A stretch of DNA of 64,000 nucleotides, from positions 44,512,602 to 44,576,601 of the forward strand of contig NC_134850.1 of the NCBI RefSeq assembly GCF_965363235.1. The letters run 5' to 3'. Position numbers and translations under genes: made by a program. Source of the stretch: Mytilus galloprovincialis. Taxonomy: Eukaryota; Mollusca; Bivalvia; Mytilida; Mytilidae. How positions within the stretch are numbered: the first letter of the stretch is position 1; the number at the start of each line of letters is the position of its first letter. Of the stretch, positions 1 to 11,600 are shown one piece after another. The notes under the pieces are model-generated. The model was not told the DNA's origin and searched no databases. It saw only the letters and a list, made by a program, of their open reading frames with translations.

Positions 1-779
1 GTTTTATCTTTACGTATAAGGTCCAGTCCGTTTGGTATCACCTGAGCGTTTGACATGAACACTTGCATTTGAAGTTTCAAAGCATTTGTTTGAAATCGAT
101 GTTGAACGCTTTCTGAAATCATGATATGAAGTACGTTACTCTGTACCTTTAAACTTAAAGAGCAGGGTTCATTTACAAAAAAGTTCGTTTGATACAAAAG
201 TATTTACGTGTGTACAAACTAATTTGTTAACGGACGTGGTATTCTATGTAGGGATGGCCTTTTGTGATCCGCATATCAGAATGATTATGTTAACGATGCC
301 GCTAAATTATTTATATCTGACATGAACCAAAAGTGACAAAACCCTGTGAAGTGGAGAATATCTGGCAGTAAAATCGCCAAGTTTTCCATACAAATCATTT
401 ATAAATGTGATGCAAAATACGTGACAATTGAGTTTTAAGTCTTATAGCATTTTTATTGGAAAAAAAGGCACACACGAAATTTGTAACACTCTAGGGACTT
501 TTTCTACTAGTAATTTATGTCTGCCCGGACATTATCTTACCAGTACAAAGTTATCTCTTATATATTTTTTTTTTTCAAAACTAACAGTCCCAGCGGAAAA
601 CTTATTTGCAAAAACAAACGGACAAAAAAATGACATTATGCAGATTTTGTATCTATAAAATAAAATATTTTACCTACCTACCTACCCTGTTTCAAAACAT
701 AGGGTCGGAAAAGGGCAAACAAACAATATTTTAATTTAGGCCTAACAGACCATGTCCAGTTATCACAAATCTGATCAAG
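1..779. other. Flank downstream of TRAIP, no gene seen
   Basis: This stretch lies 3' of TRAIP on the minus strand. I see no credible coding exon; the only open frame (76 codons from 428) has a low-complexity, T-rich composition and no family resemblance. A TTTATT at about 452-457 would read AATAAA on the minus strand and is a weak candidate polyadenylation signal for TRAIP. A short CCTA microsatellite lies at about 673-686. Confidence 0.5.
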
Positions 780-2749
780 TTAGTCAATGGTGACAAAATT
801 ATCTAGTGATGGAAGCTTGGGAACACGTGCCATCATCCCTTTCCTTATATCCATTGTTCTACTAATTGACTTCTTCATTGCCAGTTTAGGTTTCATCTGA
901 CGTTCTGTAAATGTCGTGTGACCTCCAAGTCCGTCATACCCTTTACGTATTGCACTTTTCATATCGCTGAGTCCTGATTTCTTCTTGAAAATATTTAAGT
1001 TGCCTAAAGTGTTGACATCATCACATTTCTGTTTTTTAGCTGGTGGTTGACTTGAGACTGAGGTTATCTTCATGACCTTGATGTTATTTTCTTGACAATG
1101 ATTTCGTAACTGAGTATTTGGACTAGGTTTGACTAATTCTGGGGATTCTGATACAATGTTGTGTGAGAAATTTGTTAGCACTGGTGTTGATATCATAGGA
1201 CTAGCCTGGGTAACGGTCTCTATAAAGCTATCGTTACCATTTGCCCTTGGGCTTTTTAACAAGTTCTGTAACTTAGAAACTTTTTTCTGTAAATGATCAT
1301 TATGTTTTTCTGCTTTTTGTAAGTCTTCCTCTGATTTCTTAGACACATCTCTTAAATATGATAATTCTTTTAATGAGTCTTTCAGCTTCGTATCTTTAGA
1401 AATAAAGTCACGTTTAAATTTGTCATATTCAATTTTTATAGCTTTTCGACTCGATTTCAGCTGTTCAAATTCACTTTTTAAAATTGCACAATACTTGGCA
1501 AGTTCCTTCACAGAGCCATCACTGTTAGTTCTTGTTTCTAATAGTTCCTGTACATCTGTCTCACAACCTGAAAAATATACAAACATATTCATTTTTCTCA
1601 AGATAGCAGAAACCTCTAGCCTTTGTAAAGTCTTCTGTTTTTTTTTTTAATTTTGATTCATTTGTATTTTTAAGAGTTTAGTGTGGAATCCATTTTGCTT
1701 AACTGGTTTACATTTTTGCTTAGAGACCACCTGAAGCCCGCCTTGAGAGTTTTTCTGCTTTTTGGTAGAATTGTTGCCTCTTTGACAAATTCACCTTTCC
1801 TTTCTTTGTTCTATCATGATATGTATCTTATAGATAATAAATGGATATTTTTTCTTACAACTAAGTTGTATAGAAACGAATATATATATACCAAAATACA
1901 TTCATGCCTCTGGCCTTTGTTAGTCTTGTATTTTTTTAATTTTAGTTTCTTGTGTACAATTCGGAAATTAGTATGGCGTTCATTATCACTGAACTGGTAT
2001 ATATTTGTTTAGGGGCCAGCTGAAGGACGCCTCCGGGTGCGGGAATGTCTCGCTACATTGAAGACCTGTTAGTGACCTTCTGCTGTTGTTTTTTCTATGG
2101 TCGGGTTGTTGTCTCTTTGACACATTCCCCATTTCCATTTTCAATTTTACAATATAAATAAGTCCTCAGTAGTGACTTGCACAAAATTATGATTTTTAAA
2201 TTAATGTTCTACTGTTACATCATGTACTTAAACCCCAAAATTACCTGTTAAAAGTATTTGAACATTTTGTAGTTCTATCATTTTGCGTTTGGCTTTCCTG
2301 CATTCATCTCTTTCAACTTCTAGGGATTTCTGCTGAGCCTGGAAGTATTGTAATTCTTTCTTCATAGAAGACACTGTAGTTTGTTTCTCTTTTATCTTCA
2401 CATCTTGGTTCTTAATCTCTTTTTCAAGATTATTAATTTTACTCTGCAATGTCTGTTTCTCATCGTCAAATTTTTCACGTTCACAATCTTTTTCTCGTAA
2501 CTTTGCCTTAAGATTATTGTTTTCATTGGATAATTTGCTTTCATCTATTCCTTCATCATCTCCTTTATCGAAGAATAGTTTTTTAATGACCTTTCCTCTC
2601 TCGACCGGAACTCGACAACTTGGACAAGTATTGGCATTTTTTAACCATTGGTTTATGCAGTTTTCGTGGAATGTATGTCCACATGGTAAAGCTGATATAG
2701 TATTATCACTTTCAAACAAATCAGTACAAATGGAACACTGTGCCTTCAT
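780..2749 (-). CDS. TRAIP: TRAIP, RING-type E3 ubiquitin ligase
   Basis: TRAIP is a nuclear E3 ligase that ubiquitinates the CMG helicase and proteins around DNA-protein or interstrand crosslinks at stalled forks (family knowledge). There are two coding exons: 2749-2245 and 1567-780. The splice (CAG|GTAATT to TTTTCAG|GT) joins ILLTG to CETDVQELLE in frame. The product is about 430 aa (human 469). Residues 5-45 form a C3H2C3 RING (C5, C8, C23, H25, H28, C31, C42, C45). Heptad-rich coiled coil covers roughly 75-260. The C-terminal block YDGLGGHT (379-386) matches human FDGLGGRT, and the extreme end LPSLDNF resembles the PIP-box region of human TRAIP (LDTFLWS). I start at MKAQ because it places the RING as in relatives; an acceptor-like TTTTCAG sits 4 bases upstream, so a 5' UTR intron is likely. 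The first aromatic of the PIP box is kept, the second is V. Confidence 0.94.
1568..2244. repeat. TRAIP intron made of dispersed repeat copies
   Basis: The single coding-region intron of TRAIP is filled by two related dispersed repeat fragments in plus orientation, about 1700-1800 and 1970-2150. Both carry a 'GTTGTTGCCTCTTTGACA' or 'GTTGTCTCTTTGACACATT' type core followed by CCC-ATTTCC. The repeat is of a kind common in bivalve genomes as I remember it; the class is unknown. No exon is seen here. Confidence 0.55.
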
Positions 2750-3029
2750 TCTTCTGAAAATATAATTATACATCATTACATGAAACGAAAGATATGCTTT
2801 TATCATGTTTATGTCAGGCATCCTGTGTTACCAGTCAAAATAGAGACTTCATATGTGACTGGATTAATATTGTCTTTTAGCAAAGATATGTTCTATGTCC
2901 CCCTCCCATAAAATAAAACTGCCTTTGCCAAAGTTCTATCAGAATATCAAAAACCAATGAAACACTAAAATCCTTCCATACAACAAATTAAGTTAACCAA
3001 TTGCTTAGAGTTCAAGAAAAACAGACCAA
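2750..3029. other. Upstream region of TRAIP
   Basis: This is the likely 5' UTR/promoter side of TRAIP (minus strand). A splice-acceptor-like TATATTTTCAG reads on the minus strand directly upstream of the chosen ATG, so the first, non-coding exon probably lies at higher coordinates. I could not place the transcription start; there is no clear TATA box. Confidence 0.35.
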
Positions 3030-3610
3030 AACACAAAAAATCAAAAAAATAAACACTGAGTAATGAACCATGAAAATGAGGTCAAGGTCAAATAAAAGCT
3101 GCAAGACTGACATGTACATCATAAAATATTTACATACACAATAATAGTTGACCTATTGCATAATTTATAGACAGTGTCTATAAATTATGTCTGACAGTAT
3201 TAGAAAAAAAGAGCAAAACTCAAAAACTTAACTATGACCACTGATACACATGATACATCAAAAATGAGGTCAAGGTCAGATGAAACATGCCAGTTGGACA
3301 CGTACATCTTACAATTATTCCATTCAACACATATACATGTAGTAGACCTATTGATTATAGTATCTGATATATGGACTTGACCACAAAAACTCAACTTTGT
3401 TCATTGATCCATGAAATGAGGTATAGGTCAAATGAAAACTGTATGATGGGCATATTAAGTACTTTGCAAGGTACCCACATACTAAATATAGTTATCCTCT
3501 TATTCATAATAAGAAGAAATTTTTTTTTTTTTTTTTAAGTAGACACTAAACCATGAAAACGAGGTCAAGGACAAAGGACATATGGCAGATGGAAAGTCCA
3601 TGAAATAAGG
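3030..3610 (-). repeat. Family B tandem core, fragment on minus strand
   Basis: At least three units of about 150-180 bp contain 'ATGAAAATGAGGTCAAGGTC'-type cores, the reverse complement of the internal repeat of the elements at 15131-16200 and 26631-27704. Neither the GTCGAGC 5' end nor the hairpin 3' end is present, so this is an internal fragment. A T-run at about 3520-3537 interrupts it. Confidence 0.7.
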
Positions 3611-3719
3611 CATCTATATACAATGTATGGAACATCCAGGTCTTCAAACTTCTTAACTTAAAGCTTTTGAGAAGCTATTGCCACCACCAGATCACTATCC
3701 CTATATCATGTATATTGGG

Positions 3720-3946
3720 CAGGCTCGATAACAAATGTTGGCCATTATAAACCTGAGTATTGATCAAAGTTAGGCCTTATCATGCCTTCATTTTGGGGTC
3801 TTTTATAGCTGACTATGTGGTATGGGCTTTGCTCATTGTTGATGGCTGTACCGTAACCTATAGTTGTTAACTTCTGTGTCATTTAGTCTCTTGTGGAGAG
3901 TTGTCTCATTGGCAATCATACCACATCTTCTTTTTTATGTTATTTT
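3720..3946 (-). repeat. Family K dispersed repeat (GATGTGGTATGA core), minus strand
   Basis: Read on the minus strand it starts AAAAAAGAAGATGTGGTATG and continues through 'CAATGAGACAACTCTCCA' and an 'AGTTAACAACTATAGG' segment. Related copies lie at 14303-14452, 26073-26215, 34418-34660 and 37968-38310. There is no coding content and no clear terminal inverted repeat, so it may be a SINE or a short DNA element; I cannot decide. Confidence 0.65.
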
Positions 3947-4660
3947 ATATGACCATGATGGCATTTTAAATTTCTAACATTAATGAGCCCAACATCAATG
4001 GCCAATATTTGCCCTTCTACATGTTTGGTAGCACTCCACAGTTAGGTGTGTAGTTTCGCATTTTGACCCCTGTGGATTTTTCAAATATGAGAGCTAGCAT
4101 GGCTAGTGTGCAATAAAATTCATTTTTGGATAGCTGAAGATTAAAATAGCCTTTATCATGTTCATAGTGGGTTTATATGATCATCAAGATTATGTAATGT
4201 ATGTAATTTAGGCTGTTTTCTGTATGACAGTCCACATTTCCATATCCATACCAAACATTGGTCCAGCAATTATTGTAATGTTTTTTTCCAACTTTTTGTC
4301 GCACAAACTTTGTGACTAAATTTTACTAAAAAAGGGGGCGAAAGACACCCATTGATAACTATAAAATATATCAAGTCAGGAACCATAATGCATTATATTA
4401 CTGTATTCACCATTGTTCACAATTAATTTTTTTTTGGCGAAAAAATTCAAAAAAATTCGCTGCGCTCTGCACTGCAAGATATTTTATTCTCCTCCCCTCT
4501 TTCAAAATGTGGAAACATCCCTGATATGTCTCCATTCTAATGTATTGATGGTCCAAAATAATGGGGTGTTCCAACCTTAAAATAATTATGCCGTCTTGAA
4601 AGTAACAAGACTATTATCATGATTATATTTTTGACTTTGACTTCGCTGAAGCAAAATCAT
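3947..4660. other. Intergenic, nothing recognised
   Basis: No exon, RNA gene or well-bounded element is seen here. The segment is AT-rich with T/A runs. It lies between the divergent TRAIP and POLRMT genes. Confidence 0.4.
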
Positions 4661-4666
4661 AATATG

Positions 4667-5144
4667 GGGACGAAGTCCCCTATTACATTAGAAAATTCAA
4701 TAAAAAAAAAAAAAAAAAAAAAAATCAGGAAAAATTCCCGAAATTTTTCATTGTACTAATTAACTAAAAATTGTTCATGAATTATTTGGTCGCGTTTTTG
4801 AATTTCCGGATCTGCACAGAAATATACTTCCATTTCATGTCTGGTTTGCATGAGACTATGAATAAAATGTATATTTATCAGTCTAACATGTCTAAGAAAG
4901 GAACTTAAACTAATTCATTTTTAAAAATTGTTTGTTATAAAAAATGTTACCTGATGACAGCGTTTCTTTGTTTACATTGAATATGACGTCATAACTTAAA
5001 TAACGTCACAACTAAAATCCCTAACAACAAAACCAAAATCAGAAACGTTACGGTATTTCCGTTTCTCTTTTTAACATCTTTGATTTAAAAAACAAAAATC
5101 ATACAGTTCGTCCCCATTCACAGGTAATGCCTGCCTCATATTAG
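4667..5144 (+). mobile_element. Family G element with GGGGACGAA subterminal inverted repeats
   Basis: It begins with the hairpin GGGGACGAAGTCCCC followed by TATTACA and a run of more than 20 A. It ends with TTCGTCCCCATTCACAGGTA, so GGGGACGAA and TTCGTCCCC form subterminal inverted repeats. A second copy in the opposite orientation lies at 58970-59390 and shares the A/T run, the AACGTTACGGTATTTCCG segment and both ends. It is non-coding. The layout resembles the other hairpin-ended families in this window. Confidence 0.72.
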
Positions 5145-5312
5145 CCTTTCAACTGTTCAAGAAGGCATAATAGTATCACAACTAAAATTGGCACCAAAAT
5201 GTCTGATCGTTTTGTTTTTTTAAAACTATTTGTTCATGTTGTTTGTTTAGAAAACTCATTGTCAACCAATTAATGCATAGGAAAAGTAAGAAACCGTATG
5301 GTCGAATTGACT

Positions 5313-5452
5313 GTTGCCGAAGGCATAATGTATTTTATGGAGTGGAGTGTTGGAGTGGAGTATTGGAGTGGAGTGTTGGAGTGAGATTTTGGAGTGAAAT
5401 TTTTGGAGTGAGATTTTGGAGTGATTTTTTTTTTTTGGTGAAATTTTAGAGT
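5313..5452. repeat. Left arm of long inverted repeat rich in GGAGT units
   Basis: The arm reads GCCGAAGGCATAATGTATT and then many GGAGTGGAGT / TTTTGGAGTGA units. It is the inverted copy of 7691-7845. Together the two arms bracket about 2.2 kb holding a Penelope-like reverse transcriptase fragment. Confidence 0.8.
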
Positions 5453-5458
5453 ATATTT

Positions 5459-5557
5459 ATAGATTATTGTTGATCATCTCAACGAGATTGATTTTCTCGC
5501 TTGAGCTGGAACAGCAAAAGTGAGAAAAGCAATCGAGTTGAGATGACCAATGATAAT
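5459..5557. repeat. Near-perfect 99-bp palindrome (foldback)
   Basis: AGATTAT...CATCTCAAC...TTTTCTC pairs with GAGAAAA...GTTGAGATG...ATAATCT around a short centre at about 5507. The arms are about 45 bp with few mismatches. This is either a small foldback/MITE or the end of a larger element. It could extrude as a cruciform. Confidence 0.78.
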
Positions 5558-6052
5558 CTGTTGATCGCTATTTTACCTATGACGACGTTGTCAATTTCAT
5601 GTCAATTTCGTTAGCAACGCCACGTGGCCTCCTTAGTTTCTAGCGATAATGTTTCCATCTCAAGCGAGAGCATGATATGAAAATTATCCCAAAAAAGATC
5701 AAAAGAAAAATGCACAAAATAGCGATAAATTATATTATTCTAGAAGTAGAAAATTAAATGTTTTGTTTAATTTTGAACAAGTATTCATTAAAAATAAATA
5801 AAGAAAAATTATGCTAAATAATGATTTAAAATATTGATTTAAATTTTGATCACAGATAATCATGAATAATTATTTGGTCATGTTCATTTAAAAATATGAA
5901 ATATGCTCCTCTCATTAACTCACCATGTGGGAGTGTCATTTGAATTGCACAGAATTTCGAAGTCCTAATGGGCAAAAATCTGGGAAAACTCATCGAACCA
6001 GAATATCATAATAATGCTCATATCTTTGTGCAAAGAATAAAATTCGTAATAA
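5558..6052. other. Intergenic, nothing recognised
   Basis: AT-rich sequence without a supported gene. It lies on the 3' side of the Penelope-like fragment and inside the GGAGT inverted repeat pair. Confidence 0.35.
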
Positions 6053-6289
6053 CTAGTATCTCAATTGTTTGTAAAACAATTGAAAGGTCTTTCCTGTTAA
6101 AGTGATGTTTTCGTAATGTTCTTTGTACGACCTTTCGTTTGATATACGACAAGCATACCTTCTGAAATTTTCGCTTTTTAAACTTAATGACCTCATCCGC
6201 CTACATTTTTGAGATCGGAAGTATGATATATATGTAACACAGGGTAGATGAGCTTTCATTTGATATGCGACAACGCCATGTTCTAAAAA
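6053..6289 (-). repeat. Unclassified repeat fused to the RT fragment
   Basis: This open continuation of the RT frame contains two diverged copies of a 'TGTCGTATATCAAACGAAAG' segment and no RT motif. It is most likely a different repeat joined to the truncated retroelement. A TTGA tetranucleotide run (6291-6308) marks the junction. Confidence 0.5.
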
Positions 6290-6781
6290 GTTTGATTGAT
6301 TGATTGATTCTAATGAATTGATAATTGTTTCTTCTAAGTTATCAATGTTCATAGTTGTGTACATCGACGTTACATCATAGGCAATAAGGATGCATTCTTT
6401 TGTGACCTCGTGTGACTCTATTTTATTAATGAAGTCTTTTGTATCTTGAATGTAAAAGTTATGCCTCTTCAATAATGGTTTTAAGATTAGACCCAGTAAT
6501 CTTTCAATGCGTCTCCTGGGAGAGTTACACTTATTGATGATTGGTCGGTAAGGAATGTTTATGTTTCCAACTATTTGACCAGTTCGGAATGCCTCATTAA
6601 TTATTTCTAGATTAATTTTATGAACTTTTGGAAGAAGGTACATGTGTCCGTGTTTTGATTCATTATTATTCCTCAAGAAATTATAAGTTTGTGAATCAAT
6701 TTCTTTTTTCCTATATTGATTTTCAACAATATCTTTTATAGATTTGACAACAACGTTAGTAGTTGGTTCATTTATTTTCAA
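6290..6781 (-). mobile_element. Penelope-like retroelement reverse transcriptase fragment
   Basis: The minus-strand frame holds LLPKVHK, then PYRPIINKCNSPRRR, then YIQDTKDFINKI, then AYDVTSMYTTM. This order of motifs (LPKxHK, RPI, DTxDF, DVxSxYT) is typical of Penelope-like element reverse transcriptases, covering the fingers and the first palm motif. The same open frame continues to 6053, but from about residue 165 it no longer resembles RT; another repeat with two related 'CATATCAAATGAAAGCTC'-like segments takes over. It is a broken fragment flanked by inverted GGAGT-rich repeats. Penelope-like elements are known to carry direct or inverted terminal repeats, so those arms may belong to it; that is inference. 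Confidence 0.85.
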
Positions 6782-7690
6782 CTTTTATTAAATCCGGTTC
6801 CTTCAACCAACATACGTAATGAATCTCAAGACTTATATATTTTATTGAGACCATAATTATTATATGCCTTATAACTACAACTAAATAGTTTTGTAAATAT
6901 TGAAATTTGACCAATCTCTCTTGTTAATATGTATCCACATATTGGAGATTTATTATATATATATATATGATATTATATTACTATTGATGTATCTATACCA
7001 GTGCCTGTATTAAAAATTACCATATTACCTATGTTTTATATTTATATTTATAGCTCAGCCTGCTACGAAGGTTTAACCACACACCCCAGGTGTAACAATA
7101 TTGTCTCAATGTAAATCCCGGAAATAACACTGTAATTGCAGTTCAACTTTTATTATTGTGTTCTATTGATACCGAAATGATAGCTAGGTAATACCAATTA
7201 ATAATTTATTTTTTTCATCAATCCAAATTTCATCTAAATTAAATTCAGAAAATGAAAATACTTTCATCATTGTTGAAAACATTTAAACATTCTTTTTATT
7301 TAAACAGAAGCTCAAGTCAATTAATTTGTAAATCATTTAAAAAACTAAAAACAATAAATATGATACTTTAAAACATGATAATGTGAAGATTTTTTGTTCA
7401 TTTTACAAAATAATATAATATAATAAAGAATGGAAATGGGGACTAAACCTAATACACGAGCATGTAAAATTCTCCTAATGAGGATGCTGCCAGATTCTTA
7501 AGAGATTGGGAAATCACAATGCTAAATAATTAAATAACTCTTAGTTATGCATCAGTAGATCAGGAGAATTTGAAATTGTTTATAAAGGACTGTTGATATG
7601 AGGTCGTTCACATTATTATTCGAATACTTCACTGCATGCATTTTTTTATTTCTATTTCAGTATAGTTTGTTTTTAAATTATTCACTACAA
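6782..7690. other. Intergenic, nothing recognised
   Basis: AT-rich sequence with a TA microsatellite at about 6953-6968. It lies 5' of the Penelope-like fragment on its coding strand. No gene is supported. Confidence 0.4.
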
Positions 7691-7845
7691 AATTTTTCAT
7701 CAAATTTCACTCCAAAATCTCACTCCAAAAATTTCACTCCAAAATCTCACTCCAAAAATTTCACTCCAAAAGTTCACTCCAACACTCCACTCCAATACTC
7801 CACTCCAACACTCCACTCCATACAATACATTATGCCGTTGCCGAA
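7691..7845. repeat. Right arm of long inverted repeat rich in CACTCC units
   Basis: This is the inverted copy of 5313-5452: TTTCACTCCAAAATCTCACT units, then ACACTCCACTCC units, then ACAATACATTATGCC. The same order of unit types is kept in both arms, so this is one ancestral sequence in opposite orientations rather than two independent microsatellites. Confidence 0.8.
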
Positions 7846-8448
7846 CTGGGAGTATGACCGAAACGACTAGTTGACTTATGTCAATATGTGGCCGAAACGT
7901 CTCAAATCCTGAAAATTAGAATACAATTCAGTCTCTGAAAAATTCTATAAAGGATACATTGTGCATCAAAGATTTAAGAATTATTAGAGAAAGACTTGGT
8001 GATAAACGAGGACATAAGTATGCATACTAAAACATACGGAGTACAGCATAATCAGTAATGTAAGATATATATGTTGTTCAAAGTTCGCGCTGTTGTTAGA
8101 TAATAAATAGTCTGGTTTCCGGTAGGAGTAGTTATTTTCAATTGTGGCTAATTATAAATGCAATTTGTGACGGATTTATTTTAAATCATAGTCAATTCTT
8201 ATCTAATCTTATTAAAATTATGTAGGTTAAGTATATTCCTTAATGTTGATACTCTACTACATTCCAATTTTAAATATATCTAATTTTAATTTTAGGAGAA
8301 AAATGATTACTCCCAAAATTAAACATCACTGTCATTGAAGCGTTTATTCAACCAAATAATTTGAATGAAATTTTAAAATCCATATTGATCGGTCAGGGTA
8401 AAGGACGAAGCACATGTCCTACACGTTTTTACATAATTTTATCTACAA
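7846..8448. promoter_or_regulatory. Upstream region of POLRMT
   Basis: This region immediately precedes the POLRMT start codon. Two CCGAAACG motifs (about 7858 and 7894) belong to the repeat beside the inverted arm. I see no clear core promoter motif, and the transcription start is not placed. Nothing else is recognised. Confidence 0.3.
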
Positions 8449-8605
8449 ATGTCTCAGATCCTAAGACTGTGTTGTTCTAGCTTATACAACAAACCAATTG
8501 CTTCTCATGTGACATATCTTCCCCTTAAAATAGAATTAGAAGTCATCCGACTTCAGGGTTGCAATAATTGCAGGGCATTCAGATCTAACAATAACAGAGG
8601 ACAAG
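8449..8605 (+). CDS. POLRMT: POLRMT exon 1, mitochondrial presequence
   Basis: It begins [19 protein letters not shown] and reaches [12 protein letters not shown], with Arg/Lys and Ser but no acidic residue in the first 28 positions. This is the composition of a mitochondrial targeting peptide, as expected for this enzyme. The exon ends ACAAG|GTGAGG with one spare base, which completes GGA with exon 2 (9346). This start is an inference from phase, donor and presequence; there is no homology in this part. Confidence 0.75.
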
Positions 8606-11600
8606 GTGAGGAGATCTGTCATTATACCCCTTGCATCTGACCATTATGGTGCACATTTATATACCAATTTTGAGTTGTTATAAACAAATGAATGACACCG
8701 TTTGACATGAGTTCGATGACAATGTCATTGAACAATCTGTTCTAAATGAGGCGTAATTTTATCGGAGAAGTGTTATTGTCATGTCATATATTTTCATATC
8801 ATCCATATTTCATCGGTTTGGATTACACACACACAGTTTGTGATGTGTTTTTCAGTTTCTATATATGAATATTACAGACTTTGGGAATAGCAAGGATTGA
8901 GGAGATTACATACAGACAGATAAACATGATAAAAACACATCTGCTTCCATTTCTACATTCTAATCGGACAAAGATGACGTCACAAACAAAAATACACATT
9001 GCTGATAAAAGGGGAACAACTCTCTTACACACAGAAACATAATCCAACCATACAATACATACTCAGTATGTTATATATCAGTATTACTGATATATTACAT
9101 GAAACAGCAACAACACTACAACTTGACAAATTTAAAACATATTCAAAGTCACTTTAAAAGACGTAAGAACAAATTTGATAAAACTGACCATAAAAAATAA
9201 TCTAATGACATCTTGAGATCAGGAAATAGTCTTCAACAGTATGCTTCTAACACTAAGACTATTTATGATAAGGTACCTTGAAATGACTAATTAAGAATAA
9301 CAAAAAATTAAAATTCTGTAAATTTATTGTTAATTTTCTTTTTAGGACCACAGCATATCCATGGAGGTGTAACCATGCATGTTCCTCGCCATGATTCATT
9401 TCCAAGTGTCAGACATAAGAATAAAAGAAGCTATGGAAAGGCATGGTTTAAAGAGAAAGAATATGAAAATAAAATCAACATAGAGAAGATAATGTCAAAA
9501 GGAATCAATTATAAAAATGTTAAAAGCTCTTCCACATTTGAGGGAAAGGATCAGCCCTATCTTCATATTGGTAAGCTTAATTAAAGATATCTGTAAACAA
9601 ATTTGGTAAAGAGATTATGAATATATAAGAAAAATAAAGTTTAGAGCAAGCTGTCATGAAAAGAAATGTATTGTAAATTTAAGAGAAATATATAGTTTAG
9701 CGTGCACTGACATTACAGAAAGAATTTTTTTTAGTATATATAGTTGAACGCATAGATGAAATAAAAAGAAACCTCAACGAAATGAACAGGAACATTGATA
9801 TATGGTAACTTTTATGGAAATAATGTGGTTTATTTTCTGATTTCATGTTTTTGAGGCTCAATAAAGTAAAAAAGTATTTATGAACAAAAAGAAAAGAACA
9901 TATCTATGGTCTAGATAAGTGAAGTCAAATTTGTTTAAAATAAAATTAAAAAAAAATGTCCTAAGACTCGTCAAAGTAGTTTGCATCACATTCTCAAGTC
10001 ACTGCTGTCATATTCACAAATCTACCATGTCTGCAATGAAAAAGAAAATCCTAAAATAAAATGCATTTACAGCTGATTTCCTAATGCTTGCAAAGTAAAA
10101 CTTTTTTTGGCTTGCTTGCTTTATTTGTATAATTGTTAATACTTGTAAGCTTTGTAAATAAGATTGACATCTTTAAACAGTATATATATAGGCATTTTTT
10201 AACCTGAATATATTATTATACCCCACGCAACGAAGTTGCGGAGGGTATAATGATTTTGACCCGTCCGTCCGTCAGTCCGTCCGTCAGTCCTGTTTCTTGT
10301 CATCGCAACTCCTCTCAAACCACACAACAGAATTTCAGGAAACCTTTTCAGATAATAAGGACATACTATGTAGTTGTGCATATCGACGGGAAATTGCGAT
10401 TCAATTTTTTTTCTAGGAGTTATGCCCCTTTGAACTTATTTACTTTAATGTACTACTGCAACAGTTTGTCATCGCAACTCCTCTCAAACCACACAACAGA
10501 ATTTCACGAAACCTTTTCAGATAATAAGGACATACTATGTAGTTGTGCATATCGACGGGAAATTGCGATTCAATTTTTTTTCTAGGAGTTACGCCCCTTT
10601 GAACTTATTTACTTTAATGTACTACTGCAACAGTTTGTCATCGCAACTCCTCTCAAACCACACAACAGAATTTCACGAAATCTTTTCAGATAATAAGGAC
10701 ATACTACGTAGATGTGCATATCAACAGAAAATTACGATTCATTTTTTTTTCTAGGAGTTATACCCCTTTGAACTTATTTGCTTCAATGTACTTCTGCAAC
10801 AGTTTGTCATCGCAACTCCTCTGAAAACACACAACAGAATTTCATGAAATTTTGTAGATAATAAGGACATACTATGTAGATGTGTATATTGACAGGAAAT
10901 TATTATTCAGTATTTTTTCTTATACAATTTTTTTTTCTTATATACTTATTTAATTTCTCCAATGACAATGTGGGGACGTGGGGTATTTGAGCGTGCTCAC
11001 TAAGGTTCTTTAATATTTGAATTTAATTTGGTGTTATCCTATGGATTGTACAATATAAAAACCAAGCTAGCAAGCAAGCTAACCAAAGTTTTGTTCTACA
11101 TGCATTAGCGAATTAGCTGTAAATATTTAATTTATACTTAACAAATATACGGAAATGCTGAAGAAATAAATATTCATTACTATTTTCAAAAGTTGATGGA
11201 AGATACAACAAATGTATGTCAGATCAGTGAGTGTAGCTCAACAGATTATTAGGCAATATCTTTTAAAGAGTTTAAATTTGATCAATTATGAGTGCAAAAA
11301 CTTGTACATGTTCATATTGGATTTGTTTGGCTTTTTTCTTGTCCTTTATTTTTATTTTACTTGCAAGATGATATTGTCACCATTTAAACTTAATGACAAA
11401 ATATTTTAAGAATTTAATATCCCCTTGCAAATTATGCTAGAATTTTCCACTTTACAATACACTGAACATTGCTGAACCTTGAATTTTAAGCTTTTTATTG
11501 TATTAGCATATTATTAATACTTCTCTTTCTATATTATCAGATGGATGGGAAAATCAGTTAAAGAAATTTCAGAAACAGATTTCACATCAATCAGCTGCTA

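Noticed and set aside
1420-1650. Plus-strand frame opposite TRAIP
   Set aside because: It is a shadow of TRAIP exon 2 in the reverse frame.
7846-7920. Hammerhead ribozyme, as found in some Penelope-like elements (CCGAAACG motifs)
   Set aside because: I could not find the CTGATGA half of the core at the right distance on either strand.
10250-10754. Two overlapping plus-strand frames of 111 and 69 codons
   Set aside because: They are products of the 169-bp tandem unit of E1, without protein-like constraint.
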